From: Dickeya fangzhongdai | GTDB lineage: Bacteria; Pseudomonadota; Gammaproteobacteria; Enterobacterales; Enterobacteriaceae | NCBI RefSeq assembly: GCF_002812485.1 | Contig: NZ_CP025003.1 | Coordinates: 1,364,001-1,428,000, forward strand | Reading direction: 5' to 3' | Length of the DNA stretch: 64,000 nucleotides | Part shown: in pieces, positions 19,698-28,469 of the stretch | Position numbering within the stretch: position 1 is the first letter of the stretch | Layout: every line of letters begins with the position of its first letter | Translations under genes and position numbers: made by a program | The notes under the pieces: generated by a model | Databases searched by the model: none | Seen by the model: the letters and a program-made list of their open reading frames with translations, nothing else | What the model was told of the DNA's origin: nothing

Positions 19698-20294
19698 TTA
19701 GCGGGGTATGGTGCCTTCACCGTTTTTGCCGCCGGGGTTTTTGTATTTCGCCAGATACTGATGCTGGAAAATACACATACGGATAGTGTTGCGGTATTCG
19801 CCGTTGATGAAGAATTCGTGGATCAACTCGCCTTCCACCTCAAACCCAAGCTTGGTGTAGATGTGGATCGCCTTCTGGTTCTCTTTGTCCACAATCAGGT
19901 ACAGCTTGTAGAGATTCAGAATCGAAAAGCCGTAGTCCATCGCCAGCCGGGCGGCGGCGCTGGCATAGCCTCGCCCCTGATGCGCCGGGTCGATGATGAT
20001 CTGAAATTCAGCCCGGCGGTGGATATGGTTGATGTCCACCAGTTCCACCAGCCCGACCTTGATGGCGTCGTGCTCAATGATAAAGCGGCGTTCGCTCTGG
20101 TCGTGAATGTGCTTGTCGTACAGGTCGCTCAGTTCGACAAACGCTTCGTAAGGCTCTTCGAACCAGTAGCGCATGACGCTGGCATTGTTGTCCAACTGAT
20201 GGACGAAGCTGAGATCGTCGCGCTCCAGCGGCCGCAGGCGCACGACTTCATCGATGTTTGGTTCATGGATGTTGGGCTCATGGATGTCTGGCAT
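19698..20294 (-). CDS. speG: Spermidine N-acetyltransferase SpeG
   Basis: GNAT-family enzyme that acetylates spermidine with acetyl-CoA. Nearly identical blocks to E. coli Spe[20 protein letters not shown] (residues about 30-48), [31 protein letters not shown], the acetyl-CoA loop HQGRGYA, and [14 protein letters not shown]. The protein is 198 residues against 186. The N-terminus [17 protein letters not shown] carries a tandem duplication of IHEPN from a 15-base repeat not found in E. coli. TonB receptor genes lie upstream on the same strand but a terminator separates them. Confidence 0.95.
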   Translation of the reverse strand: MPDIHEPNIHEPNIDEVVRLRPLERDDLSFVHQLDNNASVMRYWFEEPYEAFVELSDLYDKHIHDQSERRFIIEHDAIKVGLVELVDINHIHRRAEFQIIIDPAHQGRGYASAAARLAMDYGFSILNLYKLYLIVDKENQKAIHIYTKLGFEVEGELIHEFFINGEYRNTIRMCIFQHQYLAKYKNPGGKNGEGTIPR

Positions 20295-20368
20295 AAGGTA
20301 TCCGGATTGTGGGCTATGGCGTGACGTTAACCAGCTTGCCGGAGTGGGTCAATCGGTTGGCGGCGAAA

Positions 20369-20406
20369 GTGCGGAAGAAAAGAGCGGAAGAAAAGGGCGG
20401 AAAGAT
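20369..20406. repeat. 13-bp tandem repeat, about 2.8 copies
   Basis: GTGCGGAAGAAAA, GAGCGGAAGAAAA, then GGGCGGAAAGAT in direct tandem, in the spacer between speG and the TonB receptor gene. It abuts the receptor terminator, and the minus-strand pyrimidine-rich form may act as that terminator's U-rich tail. Confidence 0.8.
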
Positions 20407-20430
20407 GCGCAGCCCTGATGCAGGCTGCGC
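20407..20430 (-). terminator. Probable terminator of the TonB-receptor operon
   Basis: Perfect eight-base stem GCGCAGCC / GGCTGCGC, 25 bases after the receptor stop. On the minus strand it is followed by a pyrimidine-rich run (ATCTTTCCGCCCTTTTCTTCC) rather than a clean U tract. Confidence 0.6.
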
Positions 20431-20454
20431 GGTTCGGATGAGTGGTTCCGATGA

Positions 20455-22608
20455 TTAGAAGTCGACGCTGGCGCGCAACACCACTTCACGCGGGTCGCCA
20501 ATCGCCACGCGCAGGTTGTTGCCGCTCGACGGGTAGTAGGTTTTGTCGAACAGGTTCTTGACGTTGAGCTGCCACTTCACCTTGTAACCGTTGATCGGCA
20601 CGCTGTAAGTCACAAAGGCGTCAGCCACGGTGTAGTCGTCAAGGAAGAAGCTGTTGGCGGCGTCGCCGGGGCGACGGCCGACGTAGCGGGCGCCGATGCC
20701 GGCGCGCAGATCGTCGCCGGCGTGCAGGCCCAGATTGCCGAAGTCGTTGGTCAGGAACAGCGAGGCGGTGTGGCGCGCCACGTTGGTCATTTCGTTGCCC
20801 TGATTGTCCGGGTCAGAGGTAACGCGGGCATCGGTAAAGGCGTAGGAACCAATCAGACTCAGGCTGTCGGTCAGTTTGCCGGCCACATCCATTTCCACCC
20901 CTTGCGAACGGACCTTGCCGGCGGTGCGGGTGACGGTTTCTCCGTTCACCAACTCACTCACCATTACGTTACGCTTCTGGATATCAAACAGCGCCAGATT
21001 GGCGGTAACGCGGTTGGGCAGATCCAGCTTGGCGCCCACCTCATAAGACTTGCCGGTTTCCGGCGCCATTGAGCCAATCTGGGTGGCGATCGAGGTATTG
21101 GGTTTGAACGATTCACTGTAACTGGCGTACAGCGATGACCAGGCGTTCAGGTTGTAGACCACCCCGGCGCGCGGGACCAGTCGACTGTCGGAACCGTCGG
21201 TATTGGTAACGAACGGACGTCCTTTGCCAGACATCACATCAAAATGGTCGTAACGCACGCCGCCCAGCAGCATCCAGTGTTCGTTGAAACGAATGGCATC
21301 CTGCATGAAGACGCCGGTACTGTCGACGTTTTCGCGCTGGTCGCTGTCCGCCGCGCTGACGGTGGTGGAGGCCGGCTGCAAACCGTAGACCGGGTTATAG
21401 ACGTTGAAACTATAGCGTCTGGTGCTGCGCAGCATATCGCCACGATAAGTGCGGTCGGCTTCGTGGTCCACGCCAAACAGCAACTGGTGGTTGATGCTGC
21501 CCCAGTCGATATCGCCATTCAGCGTCAACTGCACATTCTGCGACTGGCTACGGGCGTCGGCGGTGGCATCAGCCTGACGAGTCAGGATACCGGTAGTGGC
21601 GTTATAGCTGGTGGCGCGCGCCTGATTATCGTTGTAGGTATTACGGCTGTAGGCGTAATTCAGCTTGGTTTTCCAGCGATCGCTAATGGCGCTTTCCATC
21701 TGGAAGGTCAGCGTGTCCTGATCGCCGCGGGTGGCGTTGTAGGTTTCGTCAAACCGGCGTTCGCGCGGGGTATTGACCGGTTTGCCGGTACGGCTGTCGA
21801 TCACGGTGCCGCGATCGAACGGCGTCAGGTATTCCATATGCTCGTAGGACACCCGCACGGTGGTGTTTTCGCCGTACCACATCAGCGACGGCGCAATGGT
21901 GGTCTGGCGGTTGCGGCCGAAGTTGCGCCAGTAGTCGGTTTCATCGTGATCGACAATCATGCGATAAGCCAGACCGGAGGTGCCGAGCGGGCCGGTGACA
22001 TCCAACTGACCGCCGCCGCCGTTGAAACTGCTGTTCCAGCCTTCGATATGGGTTTTCTGCACCAACTCCGGTTTTTTACTGATGATGTTGATCATGCCGC
22101 CGGGCTCGCCCCAGCCGTACAGCATGGATGCCGGTCCTTTCAGCACTTCCACCCGCTCGGTGGTCGGGGTGACGTTGCGCGCCTGAATTGAACGCATGCC
22201 GTCGCGCAGGATGGAACCATCGCGGTTATCGCCGAAACCGCGCTTCATCACCGCGTCCTGCGTCCCGCCGAGGGTGTTGGCCTGGGTGATGCCGCTGACG
22301 TTGTATAACGCTTCATCAAGACTTCTGGCCGCCTGATCCTCCAGTACCTGCTGCGGCACCACATTGACGGCTTGCGGTATGTCCAGCAGGCGGCTCTCGG
22401 TACGGGTGCCGGTGACGGCGTTGTGCGGCTGGTAGCCGGTTTCCCGTGCGCCGCTTGCAGGCGTGCTGGCGGTCACCACCATCGTGTCTTCCTGCTTTTT
22501 CGTGTTTTTTGCGGCGGTGTCGCTATCGGCCTGTGTGGTGGCGGCCTGAAGACTGAAGGGCAGCAGGGCCAGCAACGGCCAGCCTTTTTGCCAGTGAAGG
22601 TTATTCAT
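20455..22608 (-). CDS. TonB-dependent siderophore receptor
   Basis: A 717-residue outer-membrane receptor. A signal peptide (to about residue 22) precedes a TonB box, DTMVVTAS near 42-49; there is no N-terminal signalling (STN) domain. The plug domain runs to about residue 190 (VLKGPASMLYGWGEPGGMINIISKKP is its landmark, in two adjacent motifs). The barrel follows and ends VVLRASVDF with a terminal phenylalanine, as outer-membrane barrels do. The family is the ferric-siderophore receptor type (FhuE/FpvA/FoxA-like); the ligand cannot be named from sequence. The gene overlaps the binding-protein gene upstream by eight bases and shares its Fur-like box. Confidence 0.9.
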   Translation of the reverse strand: MNNLHWQKGWPLLALLPFSLQAATTQADSDTAAKNTKKQEDTMVVTASTPASGARETGYQPHNAVTGTRTESRLLDIPQAVNVVPQQVLEDQAARSLDEALYNVSGITQANTLGGTQDAVMKRGFGDNRDGSILRDGMRSIQARNVTPTTERVEVLKGPASMLYGWGEPGGMINIISKKPELVQKTHIEGWNSSFNGGGGQLDVTGPLGTSGLAYRMIVDHDETDYWRNFGRNRQTTIAPSLMWYGENTTVRVSYEHMEYLTPFDRGTVIDSRTGKPVNTPRERRFDETYNATRGDQDTLTFQMESAISDRWKTKLNYAYSRNTYNDNQARATSYNATTGILTRQADATADARSQSQNVQLTLNGDIDWGSINHQLLFGVDHEADRTYRGDMLRSTRRYSFNVYNPVYGLQPASTTVSAADSDQRENVDSTGVFMQDAIRFNEHWMLLGGVRYDHFDVMSGKGRPFVTNTDGSDSRLVPRAGVVYNLNAWSSLYASYSESFKPNTSIATQIGSMAPETGKSYEVGAKLDLPNRVTANLALFDIQKRNVMVSELVNGETVTRTAGKVRSQGVEMDVAGKLTDSLSLIGSYAFTDARVTSDPDNQGNEMTNVARHTASLFLTNDFGNLGLHAGDDLRAGIGARYVGRRPGDAANSFFLDDYTVADAFVTYSVPINGYKVKWQLNVKNLFDKTYYPSSGNNLRVAIGDPREVVLRASVDF

Positions 22609-23710
22609 GTGTCAACTGACTCCAATAGGTCCCTGAAAAATCAATCGGTAAAAACTGCTGATAGAGTTGTTGTAAGGTGCGCTGCGGGTCGATATCGCCA
22701 AACAGCGTCGGATAGAGGGCTTTGGCGAACATTTCCACCATCACCACGTGATACGGGCTGAGATAAAAGTTGTGCCACATGCTCCAGGCGCGGCCGGCGC
22801 CGACGGCGCTCAGGTGTGAAAGCAGCGGTTCCTGCATCAGCAGGGTGCGGAAACTGTCGGCGGCCTGCCGGGGCGCGACGTCCGGGCCGAGCATCAGGTC
22901 GGAAAGGCGTTTGCCGTCCGGTCCGGCCATGCCGGTGGCGATGTAGACATCCGGTCTGGCGGCCAGCGCCTGTTCCGGGCTGAGTTCGCCGTATACGCCT
23001 TTTACTTTGCCGGCGGCGATGTTGTCGCCGCCGGCGAAGGCCAGCAGTTCGCCGAGATTGCCGTTAACCGCCGTGGTGCAGCAGGTGTCGCGGCGTCCAA
23101 GATGCAGATGCAGCATCACCGTGGTTTTGCGGCCCTGATACTGCGCCAGTCGCGCTTTTACGGTGTCCATGTGCTGCTGGTAGAAAGCGATGAACGCGTC
23201 GGCGCGCGACGACTGGTTGAGCACGTCGCCGAGCAGGCGCAGGCTGGGCACGGTGTTTTTCAGCAGATCGATGCGCAGGTCGACGTAGATATACGGGATA
23301 CCCGCCTGAGCCAGCGCCTGCTGGATGCTCTGCTCGTTGTCGGCGCCTTTAGCCAGCCGCGGCAGGATCACCAGATCCGGTTTCAGCGGCAGCAGGGCTT
23401 CCGCGTTGACGCTGTTGAGATTGCCGTTACCCAACTGCGAGATGCGGGCTATGTCGGGAAATTTCGTGGTATAGCGGCCCCAGCTTTGGGCGTCATAACG
23501 CGCCATGTCGCCCGGCCAGCCCACCACGCGCTGCGCCGGGTTACCCGGTTCCAGCAAGGCCAGCGTATAAAGCATGCGACTTTCGCCCAGCACAATGCGT
23601 TGCGGGTTATCCGGCACCACCACCTGACGACCGGTAATGTCGGTGACGGTTTTGGCCTGCGTCAGCGGGCTGAACCAGAGTACGGTGAGGAAGAGAAAAA
23701 CGATGCGCAT
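22601..23710 (-). CDS. Periplasmic iron-siderophore-type binding protein (FecB/BtuF-like)
   Basis: A 369-residue exported protein. The signal peptide MRIVFLFLTVLWFSPLTQA leads into DITGRQVVVPDNPQRIV, the classic opening of class III metal-chelate binding proteins (FecB/FhuD type), followed by LKPDLVILPR and EQALAARPDVYIATG. A CC pair (RRDTCCTTAVNGN) sits near residue 205. It is the first gene of a two-gene unit with the TonB receptor (eight-base overlap), downstream of a Fur-like box. No permease or ATPase gene accompanies it, so it either borrows a transporter encoded elsewhere or serves another step. Confidence 0.85.
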   Translation of the reverse strand: MRIVFLFLTVLWFSPLTQAKTVTDITGRQVVVPDNPQRIVLGESRMLYTLALLEPGNPAQRVVGWPGDMARYDAQSWGRYTTKFPDIARISQLGNGNLNSVNAEALLPLKPDLVILPRLAKGADNEQSIQQALAQAGIPYIYVDLRIDLLKNTVPSLRLLGDVLNQSSRADAFIAFYQQHMDTVKARLAQYQGRKTTVMLHLHLGRRDTCCTTAVNGNLGELLAFAGGDNIAAGKVKGVYGELSPEQALAARPDVYIATGMAGPDGKRLSDLMLGPDVAPRQAADSFRTLLMQEPLLSHLSAVGAGRAWSMWHNFYLSPYHVVMVEMFAKALYPTLFGDIDPQRTLQQLYQQFLPIDFSGTYWSQLTHE

Positions 23711-23741
23711 GTTCTTTTCTCGTAAAAATGAGGCAGAAAAA

Positions 23742-23768
23742 AAATAATAATAATTATTTTTATTTGCA
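23742..23768 (-). promoter_or_regulatory. Fur-box-like site before the iron-uptake pair
   Basis: A run of NATAAT-like hexamers (AATAATAATAATTATTTTTA) centred about 45 bases upstream of the binding-protein start. It resembles the Fur consensus of repeated GATAAT units with an inverted half. This fits iron repression of the receptor operon. The low complexity of the sequence lowers confidence. Confidence 0.6.
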
Positions 23769-23795
23769 ATGGAAACAAAACGGAAACAGGGTTAA

Positions 23796-23826
23796 AAAAG
23801 AAAAAGCCCTGATATTTCACAGGGCT
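23796..23826 (-). terminator. Rho-independent terminator of the amino-acid ABC genes
   Basis: Stem AGCCCTG / CAGGGCT with an eight-base loop, followed on the minus strand by TTTTTCTTTTTT. It lies 64 bases after the permease stop. Confidence 0.9.
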
Positions 23827-23889
23827 GGCAGAGGTTATGTAAATAATTAAAGTCGCCGCGACAGGGCGGCGAGTGGGGAGCGGCGGGTA

Positions 23890-24735
23890 TCAGGACGGCT
23901 TTTTACCGTCGTGGTGTTCGTAGCCGCGGCCAAAGTGACGTTCCAGCCGGCCTTGCAGCAATTCCAGCCCGATGGACAGCAGCCAGTAAATGACGGCGGC
24001 GGTAGTGAGCATCTCCATGTAGTGGTAGGTGCTGCGGCCGTAAGACTGCGCCAGAAAGTTCAGCTCCCACAGGCCCATCAGCGACACCAGCGAGGAGTCT
24101 TTGATCATCGAAATGAACTGGGAACCGGCGGGCGGAATGATGATGCGCAGCGCCTGCGGCGCCACTACGTGGGTGGTGATCACCCAGCGCGACAGCCCCA
24201 GCGCCATGGCGGCTTCCTTCTGACCGCGAGGAACCGCGAGTACGCCGCTGCGGATGGTTTCCGCCAGATAGGCGCCATAGTTTAGCGACAGCGCGATGAT
24301 GCCGGAGGTAAAGGCGCTCATTACGATGCCGACCTGCGGCAGCGCGAGGTAGATGATCAGCACTTGTACCAGCAGCGGCGTGCCGCGAAACAGCGAGACG
24401 TAAAACGTGGCGCAGCCGAAAGCGATCGCGCTGGAAGAAAGCCGGCCAGCGGCGGTGAGCACCGCCAGCAGGATACAGAACAGCATTGAAATGATGGTTA
24501 TGACGACGCTCAGCACCGCCCCCTGGATGAAACCGTCCGGCGACAGATGCATCCCCAGCATGGAGGGCAGTTTCTGCTTGATCAGGCCGGTGTCCAGATC
24601 CATAAACGAAAACAGCCACAGCAGCAGGCTGAGCAGCACCAGCCAGGTCAGGCCGGCGCGCAGACGAAAACCAAATCCGGCGCGTTCAGGCGCCGGCGGC
24701 ATGTGAGACGGGGTTTCAGCGGACGAACGCGACAT
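23890..24735 (-). CDS. Amino-acid ABC transporter permease (HisM/GlnP type)
   Basis: A 281-residue inner-membrane permease. After a proline-rich cytoplasmic N-terminus there is one helix (residues about 28-46), then a core of about five helices. The transporter core motif reads SLNYGAYLAETIRSGVLAV with the coupling-helix EAA loop GQKEAAMALGLSRW near 170-185. The family moves polar amino acids. Its ATG overlaps the stop of the binding-protein gene (TAATG), so the two are translationally coupled. No ATP-binding gene is present on either side; a terminator follows directly. Confidence 0.92.
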   Translation of the reverse strand: MSRSSAETPSHMPPAPERAGFGFRLRAGLTWLVLLSLLLWLFSFMDLDTGLIKQKLPSMLGMHLSPDGFIQGAVLSVVITIISMLFCILLAVLTAAGRLSSSAIAFGCATFYVSLFRGTPLLVQVLIIYLALPQVGIVMSAFTSGIIALSLNYGAYLAETIRSGVLAVPRGQKEAAMALGLSRWVITTHVVAPQALRIIIPPAGSQFISMIKDSSLVSLMGLWELNFLAQSYGRSTYHYMEMLTTAAVIYWLLSIGLELLQGRLERHFGRGYEHHDGKKPS

Positions 24736-25556
24736 TACGGGTTGACCCCGGTGATGTCTTCACCAAACCACTTCATGGAGATGGCTTTCAGCGTGCCGTC
24801 GGCGCGCAGCGCGGCGATGGCATCGGCCAGCGTTTTACTCCATTCCGGGTCGCCTTTGTCGACGGCAATCCAGTTTGGCTCGGCATACAGTTCCTGCAGG
24901 ATACGCAGTTGCGGCAGTTTCTCGATGCGCGGTTTGGCGGTGATGCGATCGGAAATCACCGCGTCCAGCCGTTTACCCGGGCCCAGCGCCAGATTGCGGA
25001 ACGCCATTTCTTCATCGGTGGGTACCGCCTGCACATGGCCAAACGGGAAGGCGATCGGTTTGCCGCCTGGGATCACCAGACTTTTGTTCAGGTAGTTCTC
25101 GTAGCTGGAGCCCAGTCCCAGCCCGACTTTCTTGTTGCTCAGATCGGCGGCGGATTGGATGTTTTTCTCATCCTTATGGACGATCAGCACGGCGAAGGTA
25201 CTGTAGTAAGGGGTGGCGAAGTCCAGCATTTTGGCGCGTTCGGCATTCGGGGTCATGGAGCAGATGCACATATCCCAACGGCCTTGCCACTTGCCGCCGA
25301 CGATGGTTTCCCAGCCCGGCGTCGCCAGTTCCAGTTTGGCGCCCAGTTTCTGCGCCACTGCGTTGGCGACGTCCACATCGAAGCCAACCAGTTGATTCTT
25401 ATCGTCGAGATAGCTAAATGGCGGATAGTCGTTGAACAGCACGTTGCGGACTACGCCGGTCTGTTTCACCCGATCCAGCGTGCTGCCGGCCTGTGCGGCG
25501 CTGAGCATGAAGCAGGCGCTCAGACCGAGCGCCATCAGTGCGAGAAGTTTTTTCAT
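24735..25556 (-). CDS. Amino-acid ABC transporter substrate-binding protein
   Basis: A 273-residue periplasmic solute-binding protein family 3 member. The signal peptide is MKKLLALMALGLSACFMLSAAQA. Family motifs are VLFNDYPPFSYLDDKNQLVGFDVDVANAVA (adjacent motifs near residues 38-68), WDMCICSMTPNAERAKMLDFATPYY and LSNKKVGLGLGSSYENYL. The motifs ICSMTPNAER and GFDVDV bind the amino-acid carboxylate and amino group in this family; the exact substrate is not evident. First gene of a two-gene unit, with a plausible sigma-70 promoter upstream. Confidence 0.92.
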   Translation of the reverse strand: MKKLLALMALGLSACFMLSAAQAGSTLDRVKQTGVVRNVLFNDYPPFSYLDDKNQLVGFDVDVANAVAQKLGAKLELATPGWETIVGGKWQGRWDMCICSMTPNAERAKMLDFATPYYSTFAVLIVHKDEKNIQSAADLSNKKVGLGLGSSYENYLNKSLVIPGGKPIAFPFGHVQAVPTDEEMAFRNLALGPGKRLDAVISDRITAKPRIEKLPQLRILQELYAEPNWIAVDKGDPEWSKTLADAIAALRADGTLKAISMKWFGEDITGVNP

Positions 25557-25638
25557 CCATTTTCCCTACAAACTAGCGTCACAACGGGCAACGCGGGGCT
25601 GCTTGCCGCGTCCCGTCGGTGGAAATCACAAAGGCCCT

Positions 25639-25666
25639 ATCTTATAGCAGCCGCGGGCGTGTGCAA
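25639..25666 (-). promoter_or_regulatory. Probable sigma-70 promoter of the amino-acid ABC genes
   Basis: On the minus strand TTGCAC (25666-25661) and TAAGAT (25644-25639) are separated by 16 bases, about 75 bases before the start codon of the binding protein. Confidence 0.5.
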
Positions 25667-25725
25667 AATAAGGTCTTCGTCAGGCGGTCGAGGGGCGGGG
25701 AATAAGCATCGATGACGGCGGCGTT

Positions 25726-25775
25726 ACATAAAAGGCACCACATAAAAGGCACCACATAAAAGGCACCATATAAAA
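25726..25775. repeat. 14-bp tandem repeat, 3.5 copies
   Basis: Three identical copies of ACATAAAAGGCACC followed by a partial copy ATATAAAA, running directly into the A-tract of the mglC terminator. Identity of the copies suggests recent expansion. It lies between the mgl operon end and the amino-acid ABC promoter and has no coding potential of note. Confidence 0.92.
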
Positions 25776-25806
25776 AAAAGAAACCTGCCACCGGGGTGGC
25801 AGGTTT
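25772..25806 (-). terminator. Rho-independent terminator of the mgl operon
   Basis: Near-perfect stem AAACCTGCCA / TGGCAGGTTT with a short GC loop, followed on the minus strand by CTTTTTTTT. It begins 23 bases after the mglC stop. Confidence 0.93.
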
Positions 25807-25829
25807 GACGGTGTGATGTCCGGCGCGCG

Positions 25830-26840
25830 TTATTTTTTACGGGCGTATTTCAGGGAGTCCAACGCCACGGCGAAGATGATGATGCCGCCTTTGATGATGT
25901 ACTGCCAGTAAGGGCTGACGCCGATGTAGGTCAGGCCGTAGTTGATGAGGGTGAAGATGATAACCCCGGTCACCACGCCGGCGACCGTACCCACGCCACC
26001 GGCAAAGGATACGCCGCCGACCACGCATGCCGCGATGGCGTCGAGCTCGTACATGAAACCTAAGTTGTTGGTGGCGCTGCCGATACGGCCGGCTTCCAGC
26101 ATACCGCCGAAGGCGTAGAAGATGCCGGACAGCATGTACACCAGAATCAGGTTCAACGAGACGTTCACGCCGGAGACTTTAGCCGCTTCCGGGTTGCCGC
26201 CGATGGCGAAGATATTTTTGCCGAAGCGGGTCTTGTTCCACAGGATCCACACGAACACCGCCGCAATCACCGCATAGAAGGTGATATAGGACAGCTTGAA
26301 GTCGCCGAAGCGGATAAATCCCTGTGCAAAAGTAGAGAAGCGGTCGTCAAAGCCGGCGATGGGGGACGCGCCGACGATGTCGTAGTACAGCGAGTTGATA
26401 CCGTAGACGATGATCATCGTGCCCAATGTCGTGATGAACGGCGTCACTTTCAGGTAGGCGATGATAAGACCGTTGACCAGACCGATTACCGCGCCAATCG
26501 CGCAAACGATCAGGATAACCAGCGGGATCGGCATGGTTTCCAGATTTGGGAATACCTTGTTGCTGTTATCCATCGCCTGTAACAGCGTGGCCGCAACGAC
26601 GGCAGCAAGGCCGACCTGACGACCGGCCGACAGGTCGGTGCCCTGGGTAACGATAAGCCCGGCCACGCCGAGCGCGATGATCACGCGCACCGAAGACTGG
26701 GTAAGAATGTTACTCAGGTTGGTGAGACTGAGGAAGGTGGGGTCCTGGATAATAATAATCACCAGCAATACCAGCAACACGGCATAAATGCCGCTGTCTT
26801 TCAGCCAGGTGAGCGCACTTTTTTTAGTAGTAGCTTTCAT
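25830..26840 (-). CDS. mglC: Galactose/methyl-galactoside ABC transporter permease MglC
   Basis: A 336-residue inner-membrane permease of the ribose/galactose (BPD_transp_2) family with about ten hydrophobic segments. Strongly conserved blocks include GLIVTQGTDLSAGRQVGLAA near residues 60-80, KVTPFITTLGTMIIVYG and GNPEAAKVSGVNV. It follows mglA after 19 bases and is the last gene of mglBAC. A terminator follows. Confidence 0.97.
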   Translation of the reverse strand: MKATTKKSALTWLKDSGIYAVLLVLLVIIIIQDPTFLSLTNLSNILTQSSVRVIIALGVAGLIVTQGTDLSAGRQVGLAAVVAATLLQAMDNSNKVFPNLETMPIPLVILIVCAIGAVIGLVNGLIIAYLKVTPFITTLGTMIIVYGINSLYYDIVGASPIAGFDDRFSTFAQGFIRFGDFKLSYITFYAVIAAVFVWILWNKTRFGKNIFAIGGNPEAAKVSGVNVSLNLILVYMLSGIFYAFGGMLEAGRIGSATNNLGFMYELDAIAACVVGGVSFAGGVGTVAGVVTGVIIFTLINYGLTYIGVSPYWQYIIKGGIIIFAVALDSLKYARKK

Positions 26841-26859
26841 GGTAACAGCCCTTGCATCA

Positions 26860-28380
26860 TTAAAGGTGTAACGACGCTAAACGGAGGATTTCGTTCTGCG
26901 TGGTGTTCTTGGTTTCGACAATGCCTGCGACGAGGCCATTACTCATCACCAGAATGCGGTCGGTGACGCCCAGCAATTCCGGCATTTCTGATGAAATGAT
27001 GATGATTCCCTTGCCCTTTTTCGCCAGCTCGGAAATAAGCTGATAAATCTCGAATTTGGCGCCCACGTCGATGCCGCGGGTCGGTTCGTCCAGCATCAGG
27101 ATTTCCGGTTGAGTCAGCAGCCAGCGGCCAATGATCACCTTCTGCTGGTTACCGCCGGACAGCGAGCCGATGGCGGTATGGTGGCCGGGAGTTTTTACCC
27201 GCATCGAATCAATTACCCACTGCACATCGCTTTTCATGCGCTTGTTGTCCAGCAGGCCGAGGCTGTTTTTGTATTTATGGATGTTGGAGATCAGCGAGTT
27301 AAAACCGACATCCAGATAGGCGTAGATACCGGTAGAGCGGCGTTCTTCGGTGACCAGTGCGAAACCGTTGTTGATGGCCTCGTTAGCGGTATGGTTGTTA
27401 ATGTCTTTGCCGTGCAGTTTGATGGTACCGCTGAGTTTTTCGCGGATACCGAACAGCGTTTCGACGATGTCGGTACGTTTGGCGCCGACCAGACCGGCAA
27501 TCCCTAAAATTTCGCCCTGACGCAGATCGAACGACACATCGCGGATCGACGGCTGGCGCATGGAGGTCAGGCCGCGTACTTCCAGCATGACGTCGCCAGG
27601 GGTGTTGGTTTTGTCCGGAAACCGCTGATTGAGGGAGCGGCCGACCATCATGGCGATGATCTGGTCCATGTTCAGGCCGTCCAGCGGCTGAGTGGCGACC
27701 CACTGACCGTCGCGCAGTATGGTGATTTCATCGCACAGCTGGAAGATCTCTTCCATTTTGTGGGAGATATAGACGATGCCGCAGCCCCGGTCTTTCAGCT
27801 TGCGGATGATGGTGAACAGGTGGTTCACCTCTTTTTCCGTCAGCGACGAGGTGGGTTCGTCCATGATGACGATTTTAGCGTTATAGGAGAAGGCCTTGGC
27901 GATTTCGATCATCTGCATTTGCGAGACCGACAGCGAGGCCACTTTGTCGCGCGGATCGATATCGATATCCAGTTCATCGAAAATCGCTTTGGTATCGCGA
28001 TACATTTTTTCCTGATCGACGAACAACCCTTTTTTCGGATAGCGGCCAAGCCACATGTTGTCCATGACCGAACGTTGTAAAACCAGGTTCAATTCCTGGT
28101 GCACCATGGATACACCATTCTCCAGCGCTTCTTTGGCGCTTTTGAAATCGACTTCCTGTCCCTGGAATTGAATGCTGCCTGAATCTTTCTGATAAATGCC
28201 GAACAGACATTTCAGTAGAGTCGATTTCCCTGCGCCGTTTTCGCCCATCAGGGCGTGGATGGAGTGGGGGCGCACCTTCAGGTTGACATTATCCAATGCC
28301 TTTACACCGGGAAACGACTTACTGATATTGGTCATCTCCAGCAGGAATTCGCGCTGAGTGGTTAGAGTGTCACTGGTCAT
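26860..28380 (-). CDS. mglA: Galactose/methyl-galactoside ABC transporter ATPase MglA
   Basis: A 506-residue protein with two fused ATP-binding domains, typical of sugar importers. The N-terminal domain has Walker [13 protein letters not shown] near residue 50, signature [15 protein letters not shown] and Walker [11 protein letters not shown]. The C-terminal domain has [12 protein letters not shown] (Walker A degenerate, as in the family), [15 protein letters not shown] and [18 protein letters not shown] precedes the ATG. It lies between mglB and mglC; the 120-base spacer from mglB contains a hairpin and a degenerate repeat. Confidence 0.97.
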   Translation of the reverse strand: MTSDTLTTQREFLLEMTNISKSFPGVKALDNVNLKVRPHSIHALMGENGAGKSTLLKCLFGIYQKDSGSIQFQGQEVDFKSAKEALENGVSMVHQELNLVLQRSVMDNMWLGRYPKKGLFVDQEKMYRDTKAIFDELDIDIDPRDKVASLSVSQMQMIEIAKAFSYNAKIVIMDEPTSSLTEKEVNHLFTIIRKLKDRGCGIVYISHKMEEIFQLCDEITILRDGQWVATQPLDGLNMDQIIAMMVGRSLNQRFPDKTNTPGDVMLEVRGLTSMRQPSIRDVSFDLRQGEILGIAGLVGAKRTDIVETLFGIREKLSGTIKLHGKDINNHTANEAINNGFALVTEERRSTGIYAYLDVGFNSLISNIHKYKNSLGLLDNKRMKSDVQWVIDSMRVKTPGHHTAIGSLSGGNQQKVIIGRWLLTQPEILMLDEPTRGIDVGAKFEIYQLISELAKKGKGIIIISSEMPELLGVTDRILVMSNGLVAGIVETKNTTQNEILRLASLHL

Positions 28381-28383
28381 ATT

Positions 28384-28451
28384 TTACCTGGTCGAAATAA
28401 TTACCTGGCTGAAACGTTGCCGGGCTGAACATGGCTGCCTGGCTGAGAAAA
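28384..28451. repeat. Degenerate tandem repeat of about 17 bp, four copies, between mglB and mglA
   Basis: Four copies of a core like TTACCTGGCTGAA spaced 17, 16 and 18 bases (cores at 28386, 28403, 28419 and 28437). The copies differ at several positions. The array occupies most of the 120-base mglB-mglA spacer and abuts the mglA ribosome-binding site, so the first copy supplies part of that site. Confidence 0.7.
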
Positions 28452-28469
28452 TCATTCGTCCAAACAGTA

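Noticed and set aside
25726..25775. Possible CRISPR array
   Set aside because: Units are 14 bp, directly tandem with no spacers, and no cas genes are present.
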